DNA of 64,000 nucleotides. Source: Flavihumibacter sp. ZG627. GTDB lineage: Bacteria > Bacteroidota > Bacteroidia > Chitinophagales > Chitinophagaceae. The position numbers were made by a program, and so were the translations under genes. The notes under the pieces are model-generated. The model was not told the origin of the DNA. It saw only the letters and a program-made list of their open reading frames with translations, and did no database searches. Shown in pieces: positions 17,528 to 25,673 of the stretch. Every line of letters starts with the position of its first letter. Position 1 is the stretch's first letter. The DNA lies in contig NZ_JPHF01000005.1 of NCBI RefSeq assembly GCF_000814325.1, positions 142,970 to 206,969 of the forward strand, in the 5' to 3' direction.

Positions 17528-18376
17528 ATGAAGTCAAGTCTGAAAACAGTTTTTATCGCCATTTCCGCCTTTATGATCCTCGCCTGCAACACGGTTGACC
17601 AGGGAAATACAGCACAGGGCGACAATAATTTTGGTAATGTAGCAGCGCCGGCTTCTATTCAATATAATGTACTGAATGTGTACCCCCATGATACTACCTC
17701 CTACACACAGGGTCTGATGGTTCATAATGGCCAGCTCTATGAAGGAACCGGTGGTAGTCCGGAGTATTCACATTATAAATCGTGGGTGGGCAAGGTTGAC
17801 CTGCAATCGGGCAAGGTTACCGGCAAAGTTCCCCTGGAGAACCAGTATTTCGGGGAAGGTATAACGGTGTTGGGAGATAAACTTTACCAGCTTACGTGGA
17901 CAAGCAAAAAGGGTTTTATTTATGACCTCGCCACCATGAAAAAGATCCAGGAATTCCCCCTGAAAACTGAGGGATGGGGTATTACTACAGACAGTACAAA
18001 TCTTATTGTATCTGATGGCAGCAGTAATCTTTATTATCTTAATCCAACTGATTTTTCAACCATAAAAATTCTGGGAGTAAATGATAATAACGGCCCGGTA
18101 AATAATTTAAATGAGTTGGAGTTTATCAACGGATACATTTATGCCAATAAATACCAATCGAATTATATCCTGAAAATTGATCCATCAAACGGACAGGTGG
18201 TGGGAAGGGCAGATATGGGAGGCCTTCTTGAAAAGTATGCAAAGGAGAATGCAAAAGAAGATAAATACAATAATGGGGAAGGTGTACTGAATGGCATTGC
18301 ATATGATGCAGCCTCGGGTAAAATTTATATAACAGGCAAACTATGGCCTAAGCTATTTGAGATCACGCTGCAGTAA
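17528..18376 (+). CDS. Glutaminyl-peptide cyclotransferase, lipoprotein
   Basis: This 282-residue protein belongs to the plant/bacterial-type glutamine cyclotransferase family, a five-bladed propeller that cyclises N-terminal Gln to pyroglutamate. A lipobox, MILAC, places the acylated Cys at residue 20, so it is membrane-anchored in the periplasm. Family segments are YPHDTTSYTQGLMVHNGQLYEGTGG, GEGITVLGDKLYQLTW, EGWGITTD, the NDNNGPVNNLNELEFINGYIYAN loop, and GEGVLNGIAYDAASGKIYITGKLWPKLFEI. The ATG at 17528 is chosen because it gives the clean lipoprotein signal. Its terminator lies inside the 3' end of the opposing methyltransferase gene. Many exported proteins in this window carry Gln at +1, which makes them plausible substrates. 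Confidence 0.92.
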   Translation: MKSSLKTVFIAISAFMILACNTVDQGNTAQGDNNFGNVAAPASIQYNVLNVYPHDTTSYTQGLMVHNGQLYEGTGGSPEYSHYKSWVGKVDLQSGKVTGKVPLENQYFGEGITVLGDKLYQLTWTSKKGFIYDLATMKKIQEFPLKTEGWGITTDSTNLIVSDGSSNLYYLNPTDFSTIKILGVNDNNGPVNNLNELEFINGYIYANKYQSNYILKIDPSNGQVVGRADMGGLLEKYAKENAKEDKYNNGEGVLNGIAYDAASGKIYITGKLWPKLFEITLQ

Positions 18377-18377
18377 T

Positions 18378-19271
18378 TTATTTGAATGCACAGTATATGA
18401 TGGAGCTTGCGCTTTCAGTATTTGAAAGCGCTTTTTTATTGGATCTGATGCCTTCTACAAAAGCGCTTATATATCCCTGTTTCCCTTTTTTATATTGCTC
18501 GCTCAGCATGCTGATGTAAAAACTGTCGAACCACATTGGATGCATCGATCTTATTTCCAGGCCATGCTGTGCCAGCAATGTTCTTACAGAAAGCGGGGAA
18601 AAATGATAGAGATGCCGGGGAACATCATAAGCAGCCCAGTGTGATCTGTAATGGGCCGCATCATCGGATGTGTAGTTAGGCAATGCAAGGATAAATAATC
18701 CTCCTTCTACCAGCAGGGTGCGGATCTGATTGATATAAGCATGCAGGTCATGCACATGTTCCAGCACGTGCCACATGCTGATGATATCAAAGCTCTTTTC
18801 ATTTAGATTAAAAAGATTATCTGCATCAGCAAAATTCAATCCATAGCGATCATGGGCCTGCTTTCGTGCACCGGCATCTGGTTCCAGTCCGGTCACCGTC
18901 CATCCATGCTCTTTCATCTCGTTTAGAAAAGCCCCCGTTCCTGCGCCAAGGTCAAGTATGCTGCCTGTATTTTTTCCACAGGTATTCTGAACAAGCTTAC
19001 GCTTCTGCCTAAGTGTATATTGACGAACAAGATGATAGGCAGAATTAACCAGTCCTTTTTTTGTATCGGAATGTGAAATGTAATTCTCCGATTGATAATA
19101 AGGACCAATTGATCCTGCATCCGGAACATCCTGTGTAAAGCGAAGCTTGCAGTTGTTACATTGCCATATCGAAAAGATTTCTCCTGACACTGTATGGTCT
19201 TTTGCTTCCATCACCGGCTGGATGGCTGCATCCCCGCAAACAGGGCAATTTTGATAATGAGTTAATGACAT
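18378..19271 (-). CDS. Class I methyltransferase with N-terminal Cys4 zinc-finger-like motif
   Basis: This 297-residue protein begins with a CPVCG...CNNC pair (residues 9-12 and 38-41), a probable structural zinc site. A SAM-binding fold follows: ILDLGAGTGAFLNEMKEHGWTVTGLEPD, then DIISMWHVLEHVHDL, typical of Methyltransf_23-like enzymes. Such two-part proteins commonly act on polysaccharide, sugar or lipid-linked substrates, but the target is unknown. The last residues are encoded over the QC-gene terminator hairpin (18409-18437). It lies 14 bp downstream of the HU-like membrane protein gene, so the two may be co-transcribed. Confidence 0.85.
   Translation of the reverse strand: MSLTHYQNCPVCGDAAIQPVMEAKDHTVSGEIFSIWQCNNCKLRFTQDVPDAGSIGPYYQSENYISHSDTKKGLVNSAYHLVRQYTLRQKRKLVQNTCGKNTGSILDLGAGTGAFLNEMKEHGWTVTGLEPDAGARKQAHDRYGLNFADADNLFNLNEKSFDIISMWHVLEHVHDLHAYINQIRTLLVEGGLFILALPNYTSDDAAHYRSHWAAYDVPRHLYHFSPLSVRTLLAQHGLEIRSMHPMWFDSFYISMLSEQYKKGKQGYISAFVEGIRSNKKALSNTESASSIIYCAFK
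18409..18437 (+). terminator. Intrinsic terminator of the glutaminyl cyclase gene, inside the opposing gene
   Basis: The stem GCGCTTTCA (18409-18417) pairs with TGAAAGCGC (18423-18431) around GTATT and is followed by T6. It is oriented for the plus strand. The minus-strand side has no U-tract, so the opposing methyltransferase gene, whose coding region covers it, is probably not terminated there. Confidence 0.85.
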
Positions 19272-19285
19272 AATACGGGGAAGAA

Positions 19286-19918
19286 TTAACGACTCAGTTC
19301 AGGCATCTTTTTGGCGGGCACAACAGTTTGATTTCCGGCAGCAGCCGCATTGAAACCATTTTTAAAAAACTGGAAGAAACAAATGCTAAGCGCAACTGCA
19401 GCAATGATGATGGCATAAGTCCACCACGATTCTCTTTCAACATGAACACCGGTTAAAAGCTCGGGCATTTCGGTATTGGTTCTTTCCACATCTCCTACAA
19501 GAATCTGGTGCTCAGTATTCTCCCTTAGGATCCTTACAGCAGAAACTGGTTTCAATGGCCTTAGCAATGCCTGATCAGCTTCAAAAAAAATTTCGCCATC
19601 ATCATCCGTATGAAAAAATCCCAGTCCAGGCCACTCTGCCTTTTCGCGATTTCTTATTCTAGTGCGCAGTTCATAAGCGAACTCGTTATACCATTTCATT
19701 GCTTCATGATCAGCTATGCGTTTACGGGAAGCCAGGTATCCAAAGAAATCCTTATCAGGGGCATCAAAATATTTATCGAAGCGAAAGGTAAAACCGGGAG
19801 GGAGCAATTGCCTGTTCACAAAATCAGTACGTGCGGGTATACGCTCCATATGGAGAGTACCCATTCCGGGTATGCTCACACTTTTGTGCTGGAATAAATA
19901 ACTATTTAATATCTCCAT
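19286..19918 (-). CDS. HU/CCDC81-like domain protein with one membrane helix
   Basis: This 210-residue protein is of no assigned function. The N-terminus (LNSYLFQHKSVSIPGMGTLHMERI) resembles the HU-CCDC81-like domain that opens many Bacteroidota cell-envelope SPOR proteins, usually written as a hydrophobic helix followed by V-x-x-P-G-x-G. A second part (WPGLGFFHTDDDGEIFFEAD) resembles the paired repeat of that module. A single hydrophobic helix lies at about 166-186 (WWTYAIIIAAVALSICFFQFF), followed by a short tail that is too small for a SPOR domain. It may be an inner-membrane protein with its N-terminal part in the cytoplasm. The family match is by pattern. Confidence 0.65.
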   Translation of the reverse strand: MEILNSYLFQHKSVSIPGMGTLHMERIPARTDFVNRQLLPPGFTFRFDKYFDAPDKDFFGYLASRKRIADHEAMKWYNEFAYELRTRIRNREKAEWPGLGFFHTDDDGEIFFEADQALLRPLKPVSAVRILRENTEHQILVGDVERTNTEMPELLTGVHVERESWWTYAIIIAAVALSICFFQFFKNGFNAAAAGNQTVVPAKKMPELSR

Positions 19919-19981
19919 CTATCAATCGGTTGACCATCGCAAAAGAACCATATTTTATGCTGACTGGCAAAATTAAGGTGG

Positions 19982-21634
19982 CTAATTTTGGCCAAAGCGG
20001 AAGATGACACCTCCCAGCAGGTTAAAGCCGAACACTTCATATTGGTTCCAGCGCTGGTAATTATTGTTGAAGATATTGTTTGTCTGCAGCCAGAGATTGA
20101 GCTTTTTAGAAACCCGGAAATCGAGTCCCGCATTAAGATCAAAGGCCTTATCCCCCTTGCGGGCATTGCCTTCCTTAGTTCTGTATGCAGGGCCATCCCA
20201 GGCAAAAAGGTCGGCTTTAAAGCTTAGATCTTTCAGCACTTTCCACCGCAGGGCCGCCTTCACCTCGAGGGGTATCAATCCCCATGCCCTTGTTTGTCCT
20301 CCAATTTTTGTGAAGTTGTTATAGGTTAGTCCTGTGGTAAAACTAAACTCCTCGCCCCTCAGGTATCCCAACTCACCATGAAACTGCAATACTTCCATTG
20401 AGGGAGAATAGACGGTTAAGAATGTCTTACCATCAACCTGGTCGTTCACAAAAAGATTTACATTTTTCTGTTCTGAATAAGCGGCCTTAGCGTTGAAAAT
20501 AAATCCACTGGCAAGATTCCCTTTGAATCCAACATATGCTTCCCGGATACGGTGGTTAAGAAGTTCATCCGGTGCTGCAATCCATGGATTGATACCGGCA
20601 AAACGCTGGTAAGATCCTTTATTGAAATAGCCGATCCATCCTCCCTGGAGAGAAAAACGCTGATCATTGGTTGTAAGCTCAGCCATGATATTAGGTAACA
20701 TGGTAAATTCCTTGTTATCCCAGGAAGGAAGTATTCCTGTATGTATATATACATTAGGGGTCTTCAAAAGCAATGCAGGTGAAATCGTAATCAGGTTGTT
20801 CTTAATATCATCACCCGATTCGGGTTTATAGCGGGTGAGGTCGGCCATGAACCCAAGGTTAAAGCCAAACATTTTGCCGAATGTCTTTTGCAGGGGCAGG
20901 TTGAAAACAAAATTATTTTCGGTTGATTTATTGCCATCATTCTTACCGGCGAAGGCATCGAAGGTTAGTGTGGGAGAATAGCTGATCCCATATTCTGTTG
21001 GATTGGTATTGCGAAATCCAATATAACCATCAACGGTTTGAAATCTTTGTTTAAGATCTGATTTTGAAAACTCGAGGGTGGTAGGCTTGTAACCATATAA
21101 AAAATAGTCTTCACCTCTGAAACCCAGCTTTCCTGAAAGTTCATGATCGTCACTTACTTTGTAAGAACCTCTTAACTGGAAATCACCCAGGTTGTTTTTC
21201 TGAAAGGGCAGTTTACCTTTTGAACTGTAATATTCAGCATAGGCGCTCATGAATGCGCGGCTACCGTCACCAAAGCTTGCAGCACCCTGTAAATAAGGAA
21301 GGTGATAATTGCCCGCACCTATCTTGAGGTACTGGTTATCTTTCCATGCGAGCATAGAATCTGTTTCAAGTGCAATCGGTTTTAGGGTTCCGGGTTGATA
21401 AGGTACCCTTACCTGTTGCCTTGGAATATCGTAATTCAATAAAGGCCTGGTGGTGTCAAGCTTTGGCAATGCTGCCGGGAAATTTAGCTTAACCGCATCT
21501 CTGAGAACAGGTTTATAAGTGGAGGTGATATCTATTGTTTTCCTTTTGCTTGTATCCTGTGCCTGGGTGATACCACAGGTGCCAATAAAAAATATTAATC
21601 CAAATGAATACCTGAAATATCTTTTGCTTTTCAT
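19982..21634 (-). CDS. Outer-membrane beta-barrel protein (TonB-receptor-like barrel)
   Basis: From the ATG at 21632-21634 (MKSKRYFRYSFG) this is 550 residues, with a signal peptide ending TQA before Gln. An alternative start at 21664 overlaps the TPR gene's stop (ATGATTGA). After a proline-rich linker (KTIDITSTYKPVLRDAVKLNF; PLLNYDIPRQQV) the chain is almost all beta-strand, ending FNLLGGVIFRFGQN. The SKKLNLWLQTNNIFNNNYQRW segment resembles the last strands of TonB-dependent receptors, but no CarboxypepD or plug domain is visible. This barrel is paired with the large periplasmic TPR protein directly upstream, suggesting a joint outer-membrane assembly or transport role. Confidence 0.8.
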   Translation of the reverse strand: MKSKRYFRYSFGLIFFIGTCGITQAQDTSKRKTIDITSTYKPVLRDAVKLNFPAALPKLDTTRPLLNYDIPRQQVRVPYQPGTLKPIALETDSMLAWKDNQYLKIGAGNYHLPYLQGAASFGDGSRAFMSAYAEYYSSKGKLPFQKNNLGDFQLRGSYKVSDDHELSGKLGFRGEDYFLYGYKPTTLEFSKSDLKQRFQTVDGYIGFRNTNPTEYGISYSPTLTFDAFAGKNDGNKSTENNFVFNLPLQKTFGKMFGFNLGFMADLTRYKPESGDDIKNNLITISPALLLKTPNVYIHTGILPSWDNKEFTMLPNIMAELTTNDQRFSLQGGWIGYFNKGSYQRFAGINPWIAAPDELLNHRIREAYVGFKGNLASGFIFNAKAAYSEQKNVNLFVNDQVDGKTFLTVYSPSMEVLQFHGELGYLRGEEFSFTTGLTYNNFTKIGGQTRAWGLIPLEVKAALRWKVLKDLSFKADLFAWDGPAYRTKEGNARKGDKAFDLNAGLDFRVSKKLNLWLQTNNIFNNNYQRWNQYEVFGFNLLGGVIFRFGQN

Positions 21635-21656
21635 AGCTACCATTTCAATTGTGTGA

Positions 21657-24600
21657 TCAATCATTACCGGAAACTTTTGACTGGGTGCGTTCTGCCTCTG
21701 TTGCTTCATTAAGTTTTCTTTGCGCTTCTTCCTTCAGCTCAGGAATGGCTGCATTCTCTACAACACTCTGGAATGTGGCCTTGGCATTGAAATAATCTTC
21801 CTGTTTCATATAGATATCGCCCAGCAGGATGTAGGCTTTCGTGACCCATAATTCATAGGAGCCGCTTTTATTGATTACTTCGAAGGCACTCTTTTCTGCT
21901 TCTTTCCATTTCGACTGACTAAACTGGCTGTTGGCGATCTCATATCTTGCCTCTGCACTCAATGCACCTTTACTGCCTGCAGCAGCTGCCTTGTAATAAG
22001 ATATTGCAAGATCATATTGCCCTACTTTCTGAGCTGATCTTCCGAGAACCATATTGGAAAGAAGTTTATCATCAGCATTGGCACCTTTCATTAAAAGGAG
22101 TTCCTTAGCATTTGCTGTTGCTTCCACCCACTGCTCCAATTGATACTGGCTTCTCAGCAAGCCGCGTGCTGCCTCCAGCTTGTTCTCCTCAGAGCTTGCA
22201 AACTCTTTGAGTTTTGTATAATAAGTGGCTGCCTTTTCATAATTCTTCAATTCGAAAAAGTTAAGTCTTGCCGCCTGAAGAAGAGATTTCTCACCAAAGC
22301 GATTGGGGGCCCTGTCGGCAACTGCCTGGTAAGCTTCGGCAGCTTTTAGCCATTCTTTTCTACCGAGATGAATCTCCGCCTTATAATAATTTGCTTCTAT
22401 GAAATAACGTCCCTGCGGATAACGTGAGAGATAAGAATCAAAGCGCTGCAAAGCATTCGTGAAGTTGCCATTGCTAAGCTGTACTTCTGCTTCTGCATAA
22501 GCCAATGAATCGGCTTGTGCACCAGAAATATCGCGTCCCATCTTCTTGGCAAAATCTACATACTCTCCGCTCCTGCCCTCTTCCACATAAATGGAACGGG
22601 CATTGTCGAGCGCTTCTTCGGCCTCGGAAGAATTTGGATATTGTTGCAGCAGGGTATTGTATTGCGATAATGCTTCTGTATTATTACCGAGGTTATAATG
22701 TGCTATACCTGCCTTCAGGTAGGCACCCGGCTTAAGCGCTTCACTTCTTGAATCTTTGAGCACTGCATTAAGATATGGGATAGCCTCCCGGAATTGCTCA
22801 TTGGAAAGTAGTGTATTGGCGATCTCAAGATTTGCATCGGGCACGAGAGATGAGGAAGCATAGTTGCGTTGCATTTGTTGTAGCAACCTGATCTTTTCAG
22901 CACTGTTCTTGATACCTGCAATCATTGCACGCTGGAAACTGGCATAATCGCTGGCGGCCCAGCCCATCCGTATAACCTGGTCGTACATAACATCAGCCTT
23001 TCCATAACTACGCTGCATATACTGGGCATCGGCCGAGCGGAGGAAAGCATCCTGCTCAACTGCAGTGGAACGGGCTGAAGGAAGTTTTACAACTTTTTCA
23101 AATTCTGTGAATGCCGGAGCATACATTTCCTTTTTCAGGTAAGCATATCCAAGATTATAATTTGCATTTGCCGGGTTCACTTCACTATTAACAGTACCCG
23201 AACTAAGATACTCGCGATAATAACGTATGGCCTCGTCATACCTTCCCCTCCTGAAGGCCAGTTCCCCTTTCCAGAATTGTACCAGGGGTAAAACCTGCTG
23301 GTTTTGCGGAGCATTTAATGCTTTGTCCAATAACTCCTCCGCCTGGTTGAGCATACCATCATTTATGAGTTCTGTAGCGCGGCCATAGAGGATAGGTGGA
23401 TAGTAGGCCTTTACCTGTTCGGAAGGATTTTTAATGGTCTCAAGCATTACAATGGCGTCTTTGTAATTACTTGTTTTTGTCATTACCCCGATCAATACTT
23501 CCCTTGCTTCCTTTTGATAAACAGAAGCCGGGTAGCGTTGAATAAAATCCTGCAATTCAGTAAGTGCAATATCATGGTATCCTAATTCATAGGAAAGTTT
23601 TCCATAATTGAATTTTGAAATTTCCTGTTGCGTTGGATTGCTACTGTTCAGCGCACAGAACAAAAAGGCATTCCGGGCATTGGCTTTCTGTCCGGTTTTG
23701 AGATATGCATCACCCAAGAGGTACATGGCATTTTGTGCAAGTGAATCTTCTTTACCACTCAACTGCTTAAATCCGTCAATAGATTTTTCATACTTACCGG
23801 TATGATAATAACTATAGGAAAGTTCATAAAGGTCCTGCCTGCTTAAAGAGGGCGACTTAGCTGCATAAGCTTCGAGGTATGGCAATGCTTGCTGGTAATC
23901 TCCTTTTTCGAACCATCCATGGCCCACAAGTTTTCTTAATTCAGTATCATATAATCCACTCCTGGTTTTCAGTTTGTCTTCTGCATAGCTGAGTGCTTTT
24001 TCCCGATCACCGTTGATATAGTAGATGGTTGCAATATAATATGGAACCACCTTGCCATATTCTTCATCTTTCTCCACTACCATGAATGACTTCAGGGCTT
24101 CATTATACTGCTTATCCTGAAAAGCAATGAACCCATAATAATAATTTGCAGCTGCGTAATTGGGATTATCTGGAATCTGTCGCACCGCATCCAGCAATGG
24201 TTTAGCCTCCGCAAATCGTTGAAGGTTGAAATAACTGTATCCCTGGTGAAATTTGAGGTCAGCTACTTCTTTATTGCTAAGGTGTTCAACCGTTGTTTTT
24301 TCATAATAAGTTACAGCCTGGTAATAATCTTTCTGCCTGAAATGATATTCTCCTAAATGGAAGCTCATCATTTCGACCCGGCTCTGGTTATCATCGAGAT
24401 CAATAAACTCAACCGCCTGATCTACCGCCCCCTTTTCATTCTGCATTAATCCGCATGCGATGGTATAATACCGGATATCCTGGTAATTCAAAGCCTGGCC
24501 ACTTCTGTCAGAAGGTCTCAACTGCTGACTGAGTTCCTTGAAAATGGGGTATGCTAAACTGTACTGCTCGCGTTGATAAAACTCTTTTGCCTGTTTGAGC

Positions 24601-24692
24601 CCCACCTGGGGATCAGTGAAAATACTTGTTTGCTGTGCCTGGGCAATCTGAAGTAGCGAACAGCAGACTATCGTTGTGACGACTCTTCTCAC
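21657..24692 (-). CDS. Large exported tetratricopeptide-repeat protein
   Basis: This 1011-residue protein has a signal peptide (MRRVVTTIVCCSLLQIAQAQ, with cleavage before the final Gln). It then shows helix-turn-helix TPR repeats through nearly its whole length, for example DLKFHQGYSYFNLQRFAEAK, NYNLGYAYLKKEMYAPAFTEFEKV, KAGIAHYNLGNNTEALSQYNTLLQQYPN and KAYILLGDIYMKQEDYFNAKATFQSV. No catalytic domain is seen. It is most likely a periplasmic scaffold. It is the first gene of a tight two-gene unit with the outer-membrane barrel gene, 22 bp apart or overlapping, depending on the barrel start. This order is one I recognise from other Bacteroidota; its function is not known to me. Confidence 0.85.
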   Translation of the reverse strand: MRRVVTTIVCCSLLQIAQAQQTSIFTDPQVGLKQAKEFYQREQYSLAYPIFKELSQQLRPSDRSGQALNYQDIRYYTIACGLMQNEKGAVDQAVEFIDLDDNQSRVEMMSFHLGEYHFRQKDYYQAVTYYEKTTVEHLSNKEVADLKFHQGYSYFNLQRFAEAKPLLDAVRQIPDNPNYAAANYYYGFIAFQDKQYNEALKSFMVVEKDEEYGKVVPYYIATIYYINGDREKALSYAEDKLKTRSGLYDTELRKLVGHGWFEKGDYQQALPYLEAYAAKSPSLSRQDLYELSYSYYHTGKYEKSIDGFKQLSGKEDSLAQNAMYLLGDAYLKTGQKANARNAFLFCALNSSNPTQQEISKFNYGKLSYELGYHDIALTELQDFIQRYPASVYQKEAREVLIGVMTKTSNYKDAIVMLETIKNPSEQVKAYYPPILYGRATELINDGMLNQAEELLDKALNAPQNQQVLPLVQFWKGELAFRRGRYDEAIRYYREYLSSGTVNSEVNPANANYNLGYAYLKKEMYAPAFTEFEKVVKLPSARSTAVEQDAFLRSADAQYMQRSYGKADVMYDQVIRMGWAASDYASFQRAMIAGIKNSAEKIRLLQQMQRNYASSSLVPDANLEIANTLLSNEQFREAIPYLNAVLKDSRSEALKPGAYLKAGIAHYNLGNNTEALSQYNTLLQQYPNSSEAEEALDNARSIYVEEGRSGEYVDFAKKMGRDISGAQADSLAYAEAEVQLSNGNFTNALQRFDSYLSRYPQGRYFIEANYYKAEIHLGRKEWLKAAEAYQAVADRAPNRFGEKSLLQAARLNFFELKNYEKAATYYTKLKEFASSEENKLEAARGLLRSQYQLEQWVEATANAKELLLMKGANADDKLLSNMVLGRSAQKVGQYDLAISYYKAAAAGSKGALSAEARYEIANSQFSQSKWKEAEKSAFEVINKSGSYELWVTKAYILLGDIYMKQEDYFNAKATFQSVVENAAIPELKEEAQRKLNEATEAERTQSKVSGND

Positions 24693-24822
24693 TTGTATTA
24701 GATTTAATTTTCAAAGGTCAATGGAACCTAGTAAAGATTTTAATTATTTTGATAGTGACCAAATAACATTCCAAACAACTGTGGATAATTGAAATGATTA
24801 ACAATTCTTTGTCTCCAACCAT

Positions 24823-24830
24823 TAATTTTG
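24823..24830 (+). promoter_or_regulatory. Possible -7 element for the DoxX gene
   Basis: TAATTTTG matches TAnnTTTG and lies 15 bp before the ATG at 24846. A TTTG at 24808-24811 is too close (11 bp) to serve as a normal -33 element. Confidence 0.3.
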
Positions 24831-24845
24831 GCGAAAAAGGATCTA

Positions 24846-25253
24846 ATGAAGAAACTACTTTCCACTAACTACCAGGACTGGGCATTTCACACCATGATGT
24901 TTCTGATGAGGCTCACATTCGGCGGTCTGATGCTGGTAAATCACGGATTTCAGAAACTTGTCAAATATCCAAACCTTCAATACAAATTCAGTGATCCGTT
25001 CAATATAGGTTCCCAATGGTCGTTGTTATTGGTGATCTTTGCAGAAGTTTTTTGCTCCATCTTACTTATTGCCGGACTCTTCACCAGGCTTGCAGCCATC
25101 CCTCTTGTTATAGCGATGGGCGTAGCCTTTTTCCTGGCACATAATCATGATTTTAATGAAGGAGAAAAGGCGGCATTATTCTTTACCGGATTTATATCCA
25201 TTTTACTTTGCGGAGCGGGTAAGGCAAGCATAGACAGTATGATGGGAAAATAA
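24846..25253 (+). CDS. DoxX-family membrane protein
   Basis: From the ATG at 24846 this is 135 residues. Four hydrophobic segments are visible, at about 15-35, 58-80, 84-105 and 113-130. The motif GGLMLVNHGFQKL near the N-terminus and the LLIAGLFTRLAAIPLVIAMGVAF stretch fit the DoxX/DoxD-like family. Family members are small inner-membrane proteins linked to terminal oxidases or to redox stress; the precise role is unknown. It is 9 bp upstream of the thioesterase gene, so both are probably co-transcribed. Confidence 0.88.
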   Translation: MKKLLSTNYQDWAFHTMMFLMRLTFGGLMLVNHGFQKLVKYPNLQYKFSDPFNIGSQWSLLLVIFAEVFCSILLIAGLFTRLAAIPLVIAMGVAFFLAHNHDFNEGEKAALFFTGFISILLCGAGKASIDSMMGK

Positions 25254-25262
25254 TTATAGAAT

Positions 25263-25673
25263 ATGTACATAACAGAAACGCAGGTTCGGGTAAGGTACGC
25301 AGAAACAGACCAGATGAATGTGGTGTACCATGGTAATTATGCCCAGTATTTTGAAGTGGCGCGTGCCGAAAGTATAAGACATCTCGGATTCACCTATAAG
25401 GATATGGAGAAAATGGGGATCATCATGCCGCTGGTTGAATTACATATTAAATACTTAAGACCGGCGCACTATGATGATCTTTTAACCATTCGAACAACGT
25501 TAAAGGAATTACCGCAAGATCATAGGATCGAGTTTCATCATGAAGTATTCAACCATGATCAGAAACTATTGACCATTGGGAGGATCGTATTATATTTCGT
25601 AGAAGCCGGCACCATGAAGAAAACTACCATGCCAAAGAAACTCTTTGAAAAACTGGAGGGTTATTTTAACTGA
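25263..25673 (+). CDS. Acyl-CoA thioesterase, YbgC/4HBT hotdog fold
   Basis: This 136-residue hotdog-fold thioesterase has the 4-hydroxybenzoyl-CoA thioesterase active-site segment VRYAETDQMNVVYHGNYAQYFE (residues 8-29), whose Asp in ETDQM is the catalytic carboxylate. VARAESIRHLG and the ELHIKYLRPAHYDD strand are typical of YbgC-like enzymes, which act on short-chain or phospholipid-related acyl-CoA. The length is normal. Substrate preference is not determinable. The stop region overlaps the PBP4 gene on the other strand by 13 bp. Confidence 0.9.
   Translation: MYITETQVRVRYAETDQMNVVYHGNYAQYFEVARAESIRHLGFTYKDMEKMGIIMPLVELHIKYLRPAHYDDLLTIRTTLKELPQDHRIEFHHEVFNHDQKLLTIGRIVLYFVEAGTMKKTTMPKKLFEKLEGYFN

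Noticed and set aside
21635..21709. Upstream starts for the outer-membrane barrel gene
   Set aside because: They place 10-25 polar residues before the signal peptide; MKSKRYF gives a normal signal. The 21664 start overlapping the TPR stop remains possible.
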